Part shown: one piece after another, positions 37,241-48,863 of the stretch
How positions within the stretch are numbered: position 1 is the first letter of the stretch
How the letters are laid out: every line of letters starts with the position of its first letter
Assembly: GCA_029379385.1 (NCBI GenBank)
Contig: CM055605.1
Location: 18,263,001-18,327,000 of the forward strand
Source of the DNA: Quillaja saponaria
Lineage: Eukaryota; Streptophyta; Magnoliopsida; Fabales; Quillajaceae
Direction of reading: 5' to 3'
Length of the DNA: 64,000 bases
Program-made: the position numbers and the translations under genes
Notes under the pieces: generated by a model
What the model saw: the letters and a program-made list of their open reading frames with translations, nothing else
The model's database searches: none
Told to the model about the DNA's origin: nothing

Positions 37241-38489
37241 CACACCATTTGCAAGACTTTCATGTTCTTAATTTTCTGGTAGCGAATATGCCAAATGTAA
37301 AATACTTATAATGGTCATAAATATTTCATATGCACTAGGATTTTCTAGACGATTACCAATCTTAAGAATCGATTCAATTAAGTTGATCACATTTCATTTA
37401 TGCTTCCCAATTACTTTCTAACAGTTCAAGTAAACATAACACAATCATGAGAAATTTAACCAACATATGGAAAAACACATTCACATACATAAATAAAATC
37501 AGTTCAAGAAGGAAAAAGTCATCAAATTGGACAACAAAAATGAGCAATTTTTTACCTTTTTAAAATTTCTCAGTAGTTAAATACCAGTAAAAAAAATATG
37601 AAGTGCATCAATTTATACAAATACATACATTATTTGAGAGATGTGTATAGTGTAGAGCTATGAATTTTCAACTAGACCTACCTTTTGATGAAACAGAACC
37701 CATTAACAATACCAATAACAAACATAAGCACCAATAGTTGCTCAACCATGAAATAAAAAGAAAGGATGGGAAAAAAAAAATGAATAAACCCCACCACAAT
37801 ACCTGTACAAAACGAAAAATGGAGACAAATGCAGGTAATTCAATCCAAAATAAATCCTAAGTTTTTTGAAAGGGTGAATGATCTAAAAAACCAAGGGGTT
37901 TCAGTATACACTAGATAAGAAGAAGAAAAAAACCATAGAAAGAGGTTATTAAGAGAAAACCTAACCTGGACAAGTAGAGAACCACCAGCAACATCAGGCG
38001 GGGACACGCACGGTAACAAAAGTCTTCCTTTGGCTGTATGACATTGATTGCAGCAGAGGGAGATCGAGAAAGGCCCAATGCAAAAGAAAGAAAAGGAAGG
38101 AGAAAGGAAATTTGCGAGCTAGGTTTCAATATGGGAAAAATTATCTACATCTACCACTCTAGGCTTAGTTACATTAAGTGATAGATGCAAAATGCAAATA
38201 CACACAATTTTAAACAATTAATAATTCATATATGCGTCTGTCTTTGCAATAGTATATAACAATACAACACAAACTATCCCGCAAAAAATGGCGCCAAAAT
38301 GAAACATGTAACTACATCTGCCAAAGAATATCTATGTTTGTGTTCTTTTTTTTTTTTTTATGCCATTATTTGTGTTTACAGACTAGCAGAGACAGATAGA
38401 TATATTACAGACACAAATAGTGTTTATCTGTGACTGTATATCTGAGTCTGCCAAAATGCAAATGCAGTTACGGTAATTTCTTATAGTGA

Positions 38490-38860
38490 GACAATTAGGT
38501 GTGTTTGCGGAATAAAGGAGAGTAATTGATACCTGGAAGTTCAATTGTTTGTAAAGGGTAACTAATTCCCTAAATTAGAAAAATCAGTGGTAGTATAACA
38601 TTCAAGCGTCACCTTGAGGAGTGGACCTCGTGAGGTGTTTCTAGTGAACCACTTTAAAAACATTGTGTCTTTTTTTATTCTGCCTTCCGTTGTGTTTCTT
38701 TTTAACAAATCTATGTCAAAGTAATTTTTTTTAAAAATAAAAAATAGAAAATTTTAAAATCAAACTCTTCACTCCCCTCCCTCTTCTAGTGTGCCTACCT
38801 AGACCAATATTTTCTTTATTGACTCATTTGAAGTTGAATAACTAAATTTTAACCCTCAAC
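38490..38860 (+). repeat. Possible copia LTR-to-leader fragment
   Basis: After the CACTA copy B end the sequence has a GAGGTGTTTCTAGTGAACCAC block, then CTCCCCTCCCTCTTCTAGTG followed by TGCCTACCTAG. The last of these resembles the C-rich segment at the LTR/leader junction of SIRE-like copia elements. I cannot find LTR ends or a clear primer site. The identification rests on resemblance only. Confidence 0.3.
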
Positions 38861-39999
38861 ACTTTTTTATTATTATTTTATAACTGTATTAAAAAAAATT
38901 ATAAAGAAAACTATGCATATGAATGCATTTTGTTTTGAATGAAATGGTTGGATGTCATTGTTTTTTTTTTATTTTTTTATTTTTGTGAGTTTCCATTCTA
39001 TTTTCTTTACGATTCTTAATTTAAATTGTATGTATTTTATGCTATGTTGGTAGCTTGAATTGTCCCGTGCTTGCTATTCCTTCTAATTTTCTTTTTTTCA
39101 ACTTTAAAGTCCCATATATTCCTAAGTTTTCTACGCTTTCTGTTATTTATGTTCTAAACATTTTATGTACTTCATGAGTGCAAGGATCATTGTGAGGATT
39201 TGTTTTGGCATATTACTTCTAGGGACGGTTATAGGTGGGTACTTCCTCTTTCTTCTCTATCCCTTATCAAATACCTGCTAACCCACACTTGTATTGCAAT
39301 TATTTAAAATTGGATAAAATTAAGTAAACTACTATAATTCTTGATTTGTTTATGAAAAATATAAAATATCGAATCAATAATTTTCACATTCAAATGAAGT
39401 AAAACTCGAAGTCCAAAACTTAATCAAGCTTAAAATTAATTTTGTTTATATTTTTTTCTTTTTATAAATATATATATAATAAAAAATATGTGTAATAAAA
39501 GTGTGGGGTTAGCAAGTACTTATAGATTTTGACTAAACCCTTATCGGCCTTATACCCATAGAGGGTGTAAAATGTAATTTGTTTATTGAATGTAAAAAAT
39601 ATTTGTTTAATTGTTTATTTTTTTACTTCAAGTAAACAATTAATTTTCTCCTTTTACTACATTTTCTCCTTAATTGTGTAGCATTTGAAAATTTTCATAT
39701 ACTTAACTATGTTTACATATTGTTGTTTTATCTCTTCTTTTTTTCTTTTATAACTTGTTGATGAATTAAACTAAAATTAGTATTTTTTTTTAATTTTTTT
39801 TTTTACATAAATGGTATTTACATTAATAGGATATTATATTATAGTGGAAGACTCTTAATTATGAACATTTCAGCTTAAACTATATTAAGATGGAGAAACA
39901 ACTCACAATTAAGGAGAAAATAAAAACACACCAATCAATTGTGGGATTCGAACTTGAAACCATTAGGTTTCAAGCACTGTCAACAGTCATTGAACCTCT
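38861..39999. other. AT-rich stretch without a recognisable gene
   Basis: The composition is AT-rich with several poly-T runs (about 38960-38980 and 39780-39805). I see no coding domain, RNA gene or element terminus. Confidence 0.5.
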
Positions 40000-42083
40000 T
40001 CCCAATACCATGTTTAGATGACATGTTAGATCAACTGTAAGGTTCTAAAATCTTCTTGAAAATTGACTTGCGAAGTGGCTATCATCAAATTCACATTAGA
40101 CTCGAAGACGAGTGGAAGACCACTTTCAAGATAAGAGAAGGTCTATATGAATCAATGGTGATGCCATTTGGGTTGTTTATTGCACTTAATACTTTCATGC
40201 ACCTTGCTTAGACCTTTCATTGGGAAGTATGTAGCTGTCTACTTTCACAATATTCTGATCTACATTCAAAGTAATTGAACACATGAAGCAATTGTGAGAA
40301 GTCTTATAAGCTCCAAGAGACAACAAGTTATATGTCAACTTGAAAAAATGTGATTTCATGACTGATCACCTTATTTTCATGACTTAGCTACATTTTATCG
40401 AAAATTTATCTTGAATTTTAGAAGCATTACTGCTCTCATCACCAATTGAAGAAAAGAAAATTTCAATAGAGTAAGGAAGCAGGCAAGAGTTTTGTGGACA
40501 TCAACAAAAAGCTAACAATTGCACTGGTTTTAGCATTGTCTAACTTTCAAAGGTATTTCAAGTGGAATATGATGCAAGTGGCATTAGCATTGGAGCAGTT
40601 TGTCACAAGAATGTAAAGTAATTACTTTTTTCAGTGAAAAGTTGAGCGAATCACGTCAAAAGTGGTCTACATATAAGCAAGAGTTGTAAGTTGTGGTTCA
40701 AGCTCTTCGACATTAGAAATCTTACTTAACTCCACAAGAGTTTGTAATCTTTTCTAATCATGAAGAACTCAAACATTTCAAAAATCAAAAACACTTGAAC
40801 AAGGTATATGTCAGGTGGGCTTCATATTTGGAGCAATTTCCTTATGTGATCAAGTATAAGTTTGGTGCTTACAATCAAGTTGTAGGTGACTTAAATAAGA
40901 GAGCCACTTTACTTGTCACATTGAACAGTGAAGTTACTGGTTTCAAGTGCCTTAAAGAATTGTATGAGAATGATACAAATTTCAAAGATATTTGGGATAA
41001 GCACTTGATGAAGCAACCTACTGAATATTTTCATGTATTAGATGGTTATTTATTTAAGAGCAATAAGTTATGTATTCCAAGGGAGTCTTTATGAGAAAAG
41101 ATGATTCGAGACTTACATGGAGGAGGACTTGAATTGCTGATCAATTTAGCCGTGACAAAATATAGTTAGCGTGGAGGAAATGTACTATTGACCACAATTG
41201 AAAATAGATGTGGAAAATCTTGTCAGAAAACGCCAGGTCTATCATGTTGCAAAAGGACAATCTCATAATACAAGACTTTACATGCCATTGCCTATTCTTG
41301 AAGTTATTTAGAAATATTTATCTATGGATTTTGTCTTGGGTTTTCCAAGAACTCAAAAAGAAGTAGATTATGTGTTTGTATAGTTGTCTACAGGTTTTCC
41401 AAAATGGCTCATTTTATACCTTGTCGAAAGACTGATGTAATGCACATCAAAAGATTGTTCTTCCAAGAGGTTGTACAATTTCATGGGGTTCCTAAATCCA
41501 TAACTTTTGATAAAGAGTGCAAGTTTTTGTCTCACTTTTGGATTGCCTATGGAAAAGATTTTATGCAAGCTTAAAGTTCAATAGTACAACCCATCCACAA
41601 ACTGATGAACAAACTAAAGTCACAAACAAAACTTTATGAAACATTGAATACAATATATGTGCTGATAAACCAAAGCACTGGAATTTTGCACTTGCCCAAG
41701 TTGAATTTTCCTACAACAATGTAGCTTATAGTTCGATTGGAGTGTCACCTTTCTATGTTGTGTACAGAAAGGTTCCAAAACATGTTTTGGATTAAATCCA
41801 AGTCCCTATGGGAGCATTGCTGCCAGTAACATGTCAGACCAAGTCCAGTTAGTTCAAGCAGAAGTGAAGAAAAAACTGAAGGCTTCAAATGCAAAATACA
41901 AGACAACAACTGATAAGCATAAAAGATAGAAGATATTCAAAGAAGGTGACTTGGTTATGGTGTATTTACAAAAAAGAGAGATTCCCAGTATGTATCTGTA
42001 ACAAGTTGAAGCCAAAGAATTATGATCCGTACAACATTGTGAAAGAAAAATATATATCAGTGGTAATGGCTACGTGAACGACT
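40000..42083 (+). pseudogene. Ty3/gypsy pol fragment (RT, RNase H, integrase), left part
   Basis: Domains in order: the RT entry at 40000-40150 (DDMLDQL, then [11 protein letters not shown] and [16 protein letters not shown]), and the RT active site at about 40228-40250, where the expected YFDDIL reads YFHNIL, so both catalytic aspartates are lost. RNase H (DASGIS.GAV) is near 40570, with SYLEQFPYVIKYKFGAYNQV at 40825-40890. An integrase zinc region and core fragments cover 41200-41570 ([20 protein letters not shown]), and the integrase C-terminal part (LAQVEFSYNNVAYSSIG, then KEGDLVMVYL) covers 41690-41970. Many stops interrupt it. The frame resumes on the far side of the copia element at 47001. 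It is 5'-truncated, with no gag or protease seen upstream. Confidence 0.8.
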
Positions 42084-42306
42084 TGTTGGCGTGAGTTGTG
42101 GAGTAATGATTAGGAATTAGTGTAATTATTAGGTTGTAAGGTAATTATTTGGAGTTGTTTTCTTGTCTCCCACTGATTGTTGTTCCCCCCGTAGTTATAG
42201 CCTTAATTAAGTGTATAGCTGTAAATTGCTTTCTAGAATAGTTGATATAAACGGTCCCTTGTATTCTTAGAGAAATGAATGAGATTGAAAACAATTCTTG
42301 TCTTCA
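42084..42306 (+). repeat. Copia 5' LTR (223 bp)
   Basis: It runs TGTTGGCGTGAG to CTTGTCTTCA. Compared by eye with the 3' LTR it shows about seven substitutions and one base of length difference in a C run, roughly 97 percent identity. Confidence 0.9.
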
Positions 42307-42319
42307 TGGTATCAGAGCA
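42307..42319 (+). other. Copia primer binding site
   Basis: TGGTATCAGAGCA starts immediately after the 5' LTR and matches the usual initiator tRNA-Met primer site of plant copia elements. Confidence 0.85.
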
Positions 42320-42381
42320 AGAATTCTTGGACCTATAGAATTTCTGTAAAATAGCAGGAAGGAGAAAGAAAGATCAAGGGA

Positions 42382-43330
42382 ATGAAAACAATGGCTGCTA
42401 TTGTAGAGCAATCTCAAGAAGAGAATCCAATACTTGAAGATCTGACATCTAGAATGACACAAGGGCTAAACCAGATTCAAACTCAAAGTCATGAGTCTAG
42501 TGCTCAAATTGGCATCAAGTTGAATAGCACCAACTATGGACTTTGGTCTCAGATTGTCAAGATGTATATCTCAGGGAAAGACAAGCTGGGATATATAACT
42601 GGGGATGTTCTATAACCCCAAGTGACAGATCCGATTTTTAGAAAATGGAGGACAGAAAATGCAGTGGTGAAGGGATGGTTGATTAATTCGATGGACCCAA
42701 GTCTAATCAGCAACTTCATCAGATTTCCAATAGCAAAGCAGGTATGGGATAATATTGCAACTACTTATTTTGATGGCACTGACACCTCACAGGTTTATGA
42801 TCTCAAAAGACAAGTGATAAGACTTAAACAAGGAGGAGGATCTATTGAAATATACTACAATAACCTTCAAGGTTTATTGAGAGAAATAGATTTTCGTCGC
42901 CTAAATCCGATGAAATGTGAAGTTGATATACAGAAGTATAACTCTATTTTGCAGGACGATAGAGTTTATGCTTTCCTAGATGGTCTAAATGATCGTCTTG
43001 ATAACATCCAAGGAGATGTATTACAAATAAAACCATTTCTTACAGTGGAACAAGCTTATGCACATGTTCGCAGAAAAGATCTACGGCAGGCCGTAATGAT
43101 GACAAAAGGGGATACTATATCCAGTGCTATTATGCTCTCGAAAGGAGGAAAAAAAATCACAACAGCAGGCTTCGCTTCATTTACTATTTGGTGAGAAACT
43201 AAACATGGCAACAAAGCAGAAATCAGAAGCAGAAAGTGGAGGGTGCGCATACACTGTGGGAATGTGAAACATACCTGAGAGACCTATTTTAAACTGCATG
43301 GATTTCCAGAATGGTGGCATGAACTCAAGG
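42382..43330 (+). pseudogene. Copia gag
   Basis: The start at 42382 is the first ATG with good downstream homology. Residues 45-80 contain LNSTNYGLWSQIVKMYISGK, the conserved entry of copia gag (UBN2-like). A TAA at 42613-42615 breaks the frame, which then continues from 42622 with WRTENAVVKGWLINSMDPSL and a DLKRQVIRLKQGGGSIEIYY block up to 43194. A decayed nucleocapsid segment follows at 43240-43320 (CGNVKH, then ETYFKLHGFPEWW in the shifted frame). The protein would form the virus-like particle. The internal stop and frameshift make it non-functional. Confidence 0.8.
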
Positions 43331-43383
43331 CAAAGAAAAAATGTGATACTGGTACAAGCGAGAAATCTGGTCGAGCAGCTCTT

Positions 43384-46300
43384 GTGAGCACTGAACCCCA
43401 GTTATCCCTTGCACCACATGGGGATTTTCTCACTTCTACAAATAGGCCTATGACTCTTAGTGATTCAGGTAATGATGGTTATGCTCTATTTTGCTCCAAC
43501 CAAGAGAATCTTCGATGGTGGATTATTGATTCAGGGGCCACTGACCATATGACATTTGATCCACAAGATTTTGTCGAATCCACCCAACCAAAACGAACCT
43601 GCATTGCCAACGTAAACGGAGTAACATATCCAGTTACAAGGGCTGGAAAAGTTGCTCTTTCACCCTCTTTTACGTTAGTAAATACTTTATTAGTACCATC
43701 TCTTTCGAGTAAATTACTTTCTATAGGCCAAGCTACTGAGGAATTAAATTGATGTGCACTGATATATCCTAATTTCTGTTTGTTTCAGGATATTCTCACC
43801 AAGGAGATTATTGGTCGTGGTACTAAAAAGGGGGGTTGTATTACATAGACGACTTCAGTCTTGGTAAAGCAAATAATGTACATCAAACTGGAGCCAAAGA
43901 ACGACAAATATGGTTGTGGCACCGTCTGGGGCATCCATCATTTGGTTATTTGAAGCATTTATTTCCAGATCTATTCTCTAGTTTCCCTGAGTCTAAACTC
44001 AGATGCAAAACCTGTATTCAGGCCAAGAGTCATCGTGTATCTTACCCGGTAAATTTGAAGAAATATGAGACTCCATTTACTTTAATTCTTTCTAATGTTT
44101 GGGGTCCTGCTCCTATTTCCATTCCTTCGGGATATAGGTGGTTTGTGACATTTTCTAGATGACGGTACACGTATGACTTGGCTTTATCTAATGAAAAATA
44201 AAAGTGATGTGCTTGAAATTTTTCTATTGTTTCATAGTATGATAAAAACACAATTTTCTGCTAAAGTTCAGATTCTTCGATTAAATAATGGTGGGGAATA
44301 TCTGAATAATGAATTTCGAGAATACTTCAATGCACATGGTCTTCATGCTGACTCATGAGACTACTTGCTCTCAAACACCACAACAAAATGGTGTTACAGA
44401 GCAAAAGAACAAACATATTCTTGAAACAGCCTGAGCATTCTTAACTGCAGCAAATGCACCTCAACATTATTGGACAGATGCAGTTGTTACTGCAATCTAC
44501 TTGTTGAATTGCATGCCATCCCGAGTCTTGGCTTTTGAAACTCCACTATAAGTTCTTGCTCATCATATGCCATTGCCCTCTGTATTAATACTTCCACCAC
44601 GAATATTTGGATGTGTTGCTTATGTCCAACTCCGCAAAAATCAGCGAACAAAACTTGATCCATGTGATGTTGTTACATCTTTCTGGGGTATACAACGCAT
44701 CAAAAGGGCTATCGGTGTTATGATTCTACTACAAGGCATCTTTATACCACCATGGATGTCCATTTCCTCCAATCTGAAACTCTTTTTTTCAAACAAGCTA
44801 CTCATTCTTCTCTTTAAGGGGAGATACTAGGTGAATAGCAGAATTTCAAAAATGGCTAGGCTTTGAAGATTTATCAGTGATTGAAAATAATGAAGCTCAA
44901 ATTGTTGAGGTTCGACCCAAGGAACCAAAGGCAGTTTCAATGGAACAGAGAAAAGATACTGAGGAAGTCGAGACTAGAAGTGAGCTATCTACCCATGACC
45001 CTTTAGTACCAAATGACCAATCTTTTAAGAATACTATTGAGGTACAGTCTCTAAACTCTTTCCCCATGAATATAATAGACAACTTTATTGGCTATAAATT
45101 ACCTTTCAGGACTAATCGAGAGAAGCATCGAATAGGTACTAACCTGATCACGAAGAAAAGAAGTCGAAATATCTAATTTCCAACTATGTCTCAACTCAGA
45201 GGTTATCAAAACCTCTTAAAGCTTTTGTGCACAAATTATCTGCTGATCCTGTTCCTAGTATAGTACAAGAAGCCTTGAATGATCTTAATTGGATCCAGGC
45301 AATAACTGAAGAAATGAAGGCATTACAGAAAAATGATTCAAGGACGCTTGTGCCATTACCAAAAGGAAAGAAAATAGTGGGATCCAGATGGGTGTTCTCC
45401 ATTAAACTCAAGGCCGATAGGTCAATAGAAAGGTATAAGGCAGCAAAAGGATATATTTAGACATATAGTATAGATTAATAAGAGACTTTTTCACCTGTGG
45501 CAAAGTTGAATGCTGTTCGAGTTTTGCCCTCTCTTGCTGCAAACTTAGATTGGCTGCTGCATCAGTTTGATGTAAAGAATGCTTTCCTCCACGGGGATCT
45601 TAAAGAAGAAGTTTATATGAACATTCCACCTGGCTTTAGTACTTCATCACAAATTGATGTTGTATGCAAGTTGCAGAAGGCGTTGTTTGCAAGTTGCAGA
45701 AGGCGTTGTATTGGCTGAAACAATCACCTAGAGCCTAGTTTGGACGATTTAGCTTGGTTATGAGGAAGTTTAGCTTTAAACAAAGCAATTCATATCATAC
45801 TTTGTTCATAAAACATCGACGAGGGACGGAAATAGCTCTAATAATTTATGTTGATGATATGATAATTACAGGGAATGACAAAGAGGAAATATGTAGCTTA
45901 CAAAAGCATTTAGCAACTGAATTTGAAATGAAGAATTTCTGGGGATTGAAGTATTTTTGGGGTATTGAAGTAACTCGGTCAAGTCAAGCCATATTCTTAT
46001 CACAAAGAAAATATGTGCTTGATTGTAGGCCTACAGATACGCCAATTGTTCAGATTCATAGATTGGGAGAACACTTGAAACAAGTACGCACCAACAAAGA
46101 AAGGTATCAACGTCTAGTCAGAAAATTGATTTACTTGTCCCATACACGACCAGATATTGCCTACGCTGTGAGTTTGGTAAGTCAATTCTTGCATTGTCCT
46201 AATGAAGATCATATGAATGCAGTTCTTCAGATTTTAAGATACTTGAAGTCTTCTCCAAGAAAAGGGCTCGTGTTAAAAAATAATCATCACCTCAACATTG

Positions 46301-46763
46301 ATGGTTATACATATGCGAACTAGGCAGGGAGTATTACTGAAGAAAATCTACATCAGGCTATTTTACTTTAATGGGAGGCAACTTAGTCACCTGGAAGGGT
46401 AAAAAACATAAGGTAGTTGCACTATCAAGTGCAGAAGCTGAGTTTAACGGGATGGCTAAAGGACTTTGTGAGCTTCTTTAGTTAAAAAGGTTACTAGAAG
46501 AAATTGAATACTCACCCAATTCAAAAATGAATCTGTTTTGTGATAATAAAGCGGCTATAAAGATTGCTCATAATCCAATTCAACATGATCGTACAAAACA
46601 TGTTGAAGTGGATCGACACTTTATCAAGCAAAAACTTAAGGAAAAAATAATTCAATTTCCGTTTGTGAGATCAGAAGACCAATTAGCTGATATACTTACA
46701 AAGGTTGTGTCTAATAAAGTGTTTTATAACTCACTGGACAAGTTGGGCATTGGAGATATGTAG
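43384..46763 (+). pseudogene. Copia pol (protease, integrase, RT, RNase H)
   Basis: Protease is at 43510-43750, with the active site WIIDSGATDHMTF. The gag-pre-integrase block is at 43905-44080 (WLWHRLGHPSFGYLKHLFP, then CKTCIQAKSH). Integrase core pieces cover 44085-44560, the FGCVAYV end of integrase is near 44600, and RT starts near 45330 with SRWVFSIKLKADRSIERYKA. The palm at 45565-45640 has FDVKNAFLHGDLKEEVYMN, and the catalytic YVDDM is intact at about 45850. RNase H is at 46410-46760 (SSAEAEF, LFCDNKAAIKIAHNP, KHVEVDRHFIK, ADILTK). Stops or shifts fall near 43752, 44160, 44358, 44830, 45176, 45460, 45718 and 46323, so no complete polyprotein can be made. Confidence 0.85.
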
Positions 46764-46778
46764 AAACTTGAGGAGGAG

Positions 46779-47000
46779 TGTTGGAGTGAGTTGTGGAGTA
46801 ATGATTAGGAATTAGAGTAATTATTAGGTTGTAGGGTAATTATTAGGAGTTGTTTTCTTGTCTTCCACTGACTGTTGTTCCCCCGTAGTTATAGCCTTAA
46901 TTAAGTGTATAGCTGTAAATTGCTTTCTAGAATAGTTGATATAAATGGTCCCTTGTATTCTTAGAGAAATGAATGAGATTGAAAACAATTCTTGTCTTCA
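46779..47000 (+). repeat. Copia 3' LTR (222 bp)
   Basis: It starts TGTTGGAGTGAG after the purine tract and ends CTTGTCTTCA. It is nearly identical to the 5' LTR. Confidence 0.9.
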
Positions 47001-47180
47001 TGATTTACCAAGCAATTGGGGGAATTTATTAAAAAACTTTTAGTGTTGCTGACATGTATGAATATGATCCTTCAGATGGGCTATTGTATCCTGATTTTAA
47101 CTCGATGGTGACTGATACAGAGCATATTGCCCAACAATTTATGAAAAAGATTGATCACGCTAAACACAAAGTAGTTTAGC
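47001..47180 (+). pseudogene. Gypsy pol C-terminus, right part
   Basis: This continues the gypsy polyprotein broken at 42083: DLPSNWG, then, after a shift, VADMYEYDPSDG and a YPDFNS block, the usual tail of plant gypsy integrases. The left part ends with the residues that precede the DLP motif, so together they mark the precise insertion point of the copia element. Confidence 0.75.
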
Positions 47181-47510
47181 TAAGTGTTTTTATTTCTTGT
47201 TTTCCTTTAGTTCCACATGAGAAATAAAAGTAGTTATATTTTAGGAGTAGTACAAATAAGGAGTTTTAACTTTTCTCCAACATTGCTTAGATAGGAAGAG
47301 TAAGATTCTTGGAATCTATATAAAAATAGGCTCTCCCTTAGGTTGTAATCTCATCTTATCATCTACAAAATTTCAGATTTTTATATTTTTTTATTATTTA
47401 ATTTAATTCTAGTGTGCAAGAATTGTAGTTTCCTTTGTGTTTGCTAGAATGATTCTAGCTAGCATCTTCTCTTCTGTACTGCGTCAATATGACATTCTTT
47501 TTCCCTCTAC
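47181..47510 (+). repeat. Possible 3' LTR of the gypsy pol fragment
   Basis: Directly after the pol terminus comes sequence with an LTR-like layout: a TATA box (TCTATATAAAAATAGG, about 47317-47331) and later CTGTACTGCGTCAATATGACA. No mate exists upstream and the edges are not defined, so this rests on position and the TATA element. I see nothing identifiable from 47511 to 48863. Confidence 0.4.
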
Positions 47511-48863
47511 TTGGTAGTGGAGAAAATACTAAAAATGAGATTGGAAATAATTTTTGTTATTCATTTGTTAAATTTTATAAATTATATTGAGTGTTCTTGC
47601 ACGCCATATTGAATTTTTCTTTTTTCTTTTTTATGTCCCCATGTCGCCACACGAGAGCAAAAGATTACCATAATTACACAAATTTATGAAATGGGAGAGA
47701 ATTATAAGAATCATGGATTAAATCTCGCTTTCACTCAGAAAAAGATTAAAGAAATGAGAGAGTTACCATTGTGTAGCTCGTAAGCTCAAAAGGTCTCCTT
47801 TGAATTTTTATTTTTTATTTTTTAATAAATATCTTACATTCATGCATGTTATTTGCCTTCAATCTTAGGTAGCCATGACTTTTCCAAAGCTAGTTTAATA
47901 AGTTGAGATTGTGTTGATATTTTAGTATTGGGGACAGTATGAAGCATTATCAAGAATCACGGTGAAAGCAACTGACTGGCATTACTTATTAACCCGAAAT
48001 CTGAAATTTTCAATTTAAATTAGTTCATACTTAGATCAAGAAATGAAGGGTTTTTAAATTAATAAATGGAAAATATATCATTTGTTTGACTTCTGATTAT
48101 ATTGTTGTGTATAACATTTAGTCAAGCAGTGGACTAAAATATTTTAGTTAAGCAGCCGAAATTCTTGACTCAATTGGATGGACTTGTGGGATAAGAAAGG
48201 TTCGTTGGAATCTCCAAACTGCACTTTTTTTAATTCCAATTTTTTTTTTATATCTTTGAAATGACTATTAATAGACGAACATTCATGGAACCAGTCTTTT
48301 GATCCACAGACAAATATTTTGGGTGTCAATTTGGCTCATGAATTAATTTTGACTGTGATTGTAGCTATGAGAAAAATCGAGAATTTAGATATGTAATAAA
48401 TTTTATTCTTGAATTTATTAAAATACAATTCTTATTTTACATGTAAAAGATTTGATTTCTTGAGCGAAGTAATCCTTTGACATTCATATTACTCCTCTTT
48501 TTGGTTAATAAAATCTAAAACCAATAGTTTGATTTGGTTATGTCTAACATAAAAAGCAACTGTATGTTTATGTTGTTAAATTTTAAACCGATAAAATGGG
48601 TTTGATTAGAATTTTGTTTCACATCCGTATCAAATTGAACCATGCACACACTTAGATTTGAGCAAAATCAAGTGAAAATCATATAATATTAAGAAAGGAT
48701 CAATGAATTTAGATAAAGAAACTATCATGTTTCTGTTTTATATTATTGTGATCATTATTCATCTTTTGTAATTAGTTACAAGTGCTTATTTAATATTATA
48801 AAAGTAAGCAAACATTATATAATTTGCAAAAGTGGACATGCCCATGCTTGCATACTTGAAACT

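Larger units (their letters stand above)
27460..38489 (-). mobile_element. CACTA-like element, copy B, complete ends, 11 kb with nested insertions
   Basis: The left end is CATTACAAGAAAAGAC (27460) and the right end is the inverse of CACTATAAGAAATTACC (38489). They share about twelve terminal bases with two transitions. AGA flanks both ends (27457-27459 and 38490-38492), the 3-bp duplication expected for CACTA elements. Subterminal zones (27460-27760 and 38130-38489) are dense in GCAGA/TCTGC words. It contains a minus-strand Transposase_24-like pseudogene (28000-32330), an LTR-like insertion (29741-31250) and a solo gypsy LTR (33896-37240). 32340-33895 and 37241-37900 show no gene. Without the two insertions it would be about 6.2 kb. 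Confidence 0.7.
42084..47000 (+). mobile_element. Complete but decayed Ty1/copia retrotransposon (4.9 kb)
   Basis: Two LTRs (42084-42306 and 46779-47000), a tRNA-Met primer site right after the first, a purine tract (GAGGAGGAG) right before the second, and between them gag, protease, integrase, RT and RNase H in copia order. The flanking five bases are CGACT (42079-42083) and TGATT (47001-47005). They differ by two C/T transitions, and the gypsy reading frame interrupted here (DLP motif) continues exactly across this point, which confirms the insertion site. The coding part has many stops, while the LTRs differ by only about seven substitutions and one indel. Confidence 0.9.

Noticed and set aside
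37911..38129. Minus-strand frame with a hydrophobic N-terminus
   Set aside because: It lies in the CACTA-like copy B terminal region, ends in an LTR-distal AT-rich zone, and is not conserved as a frame in copies A or C.
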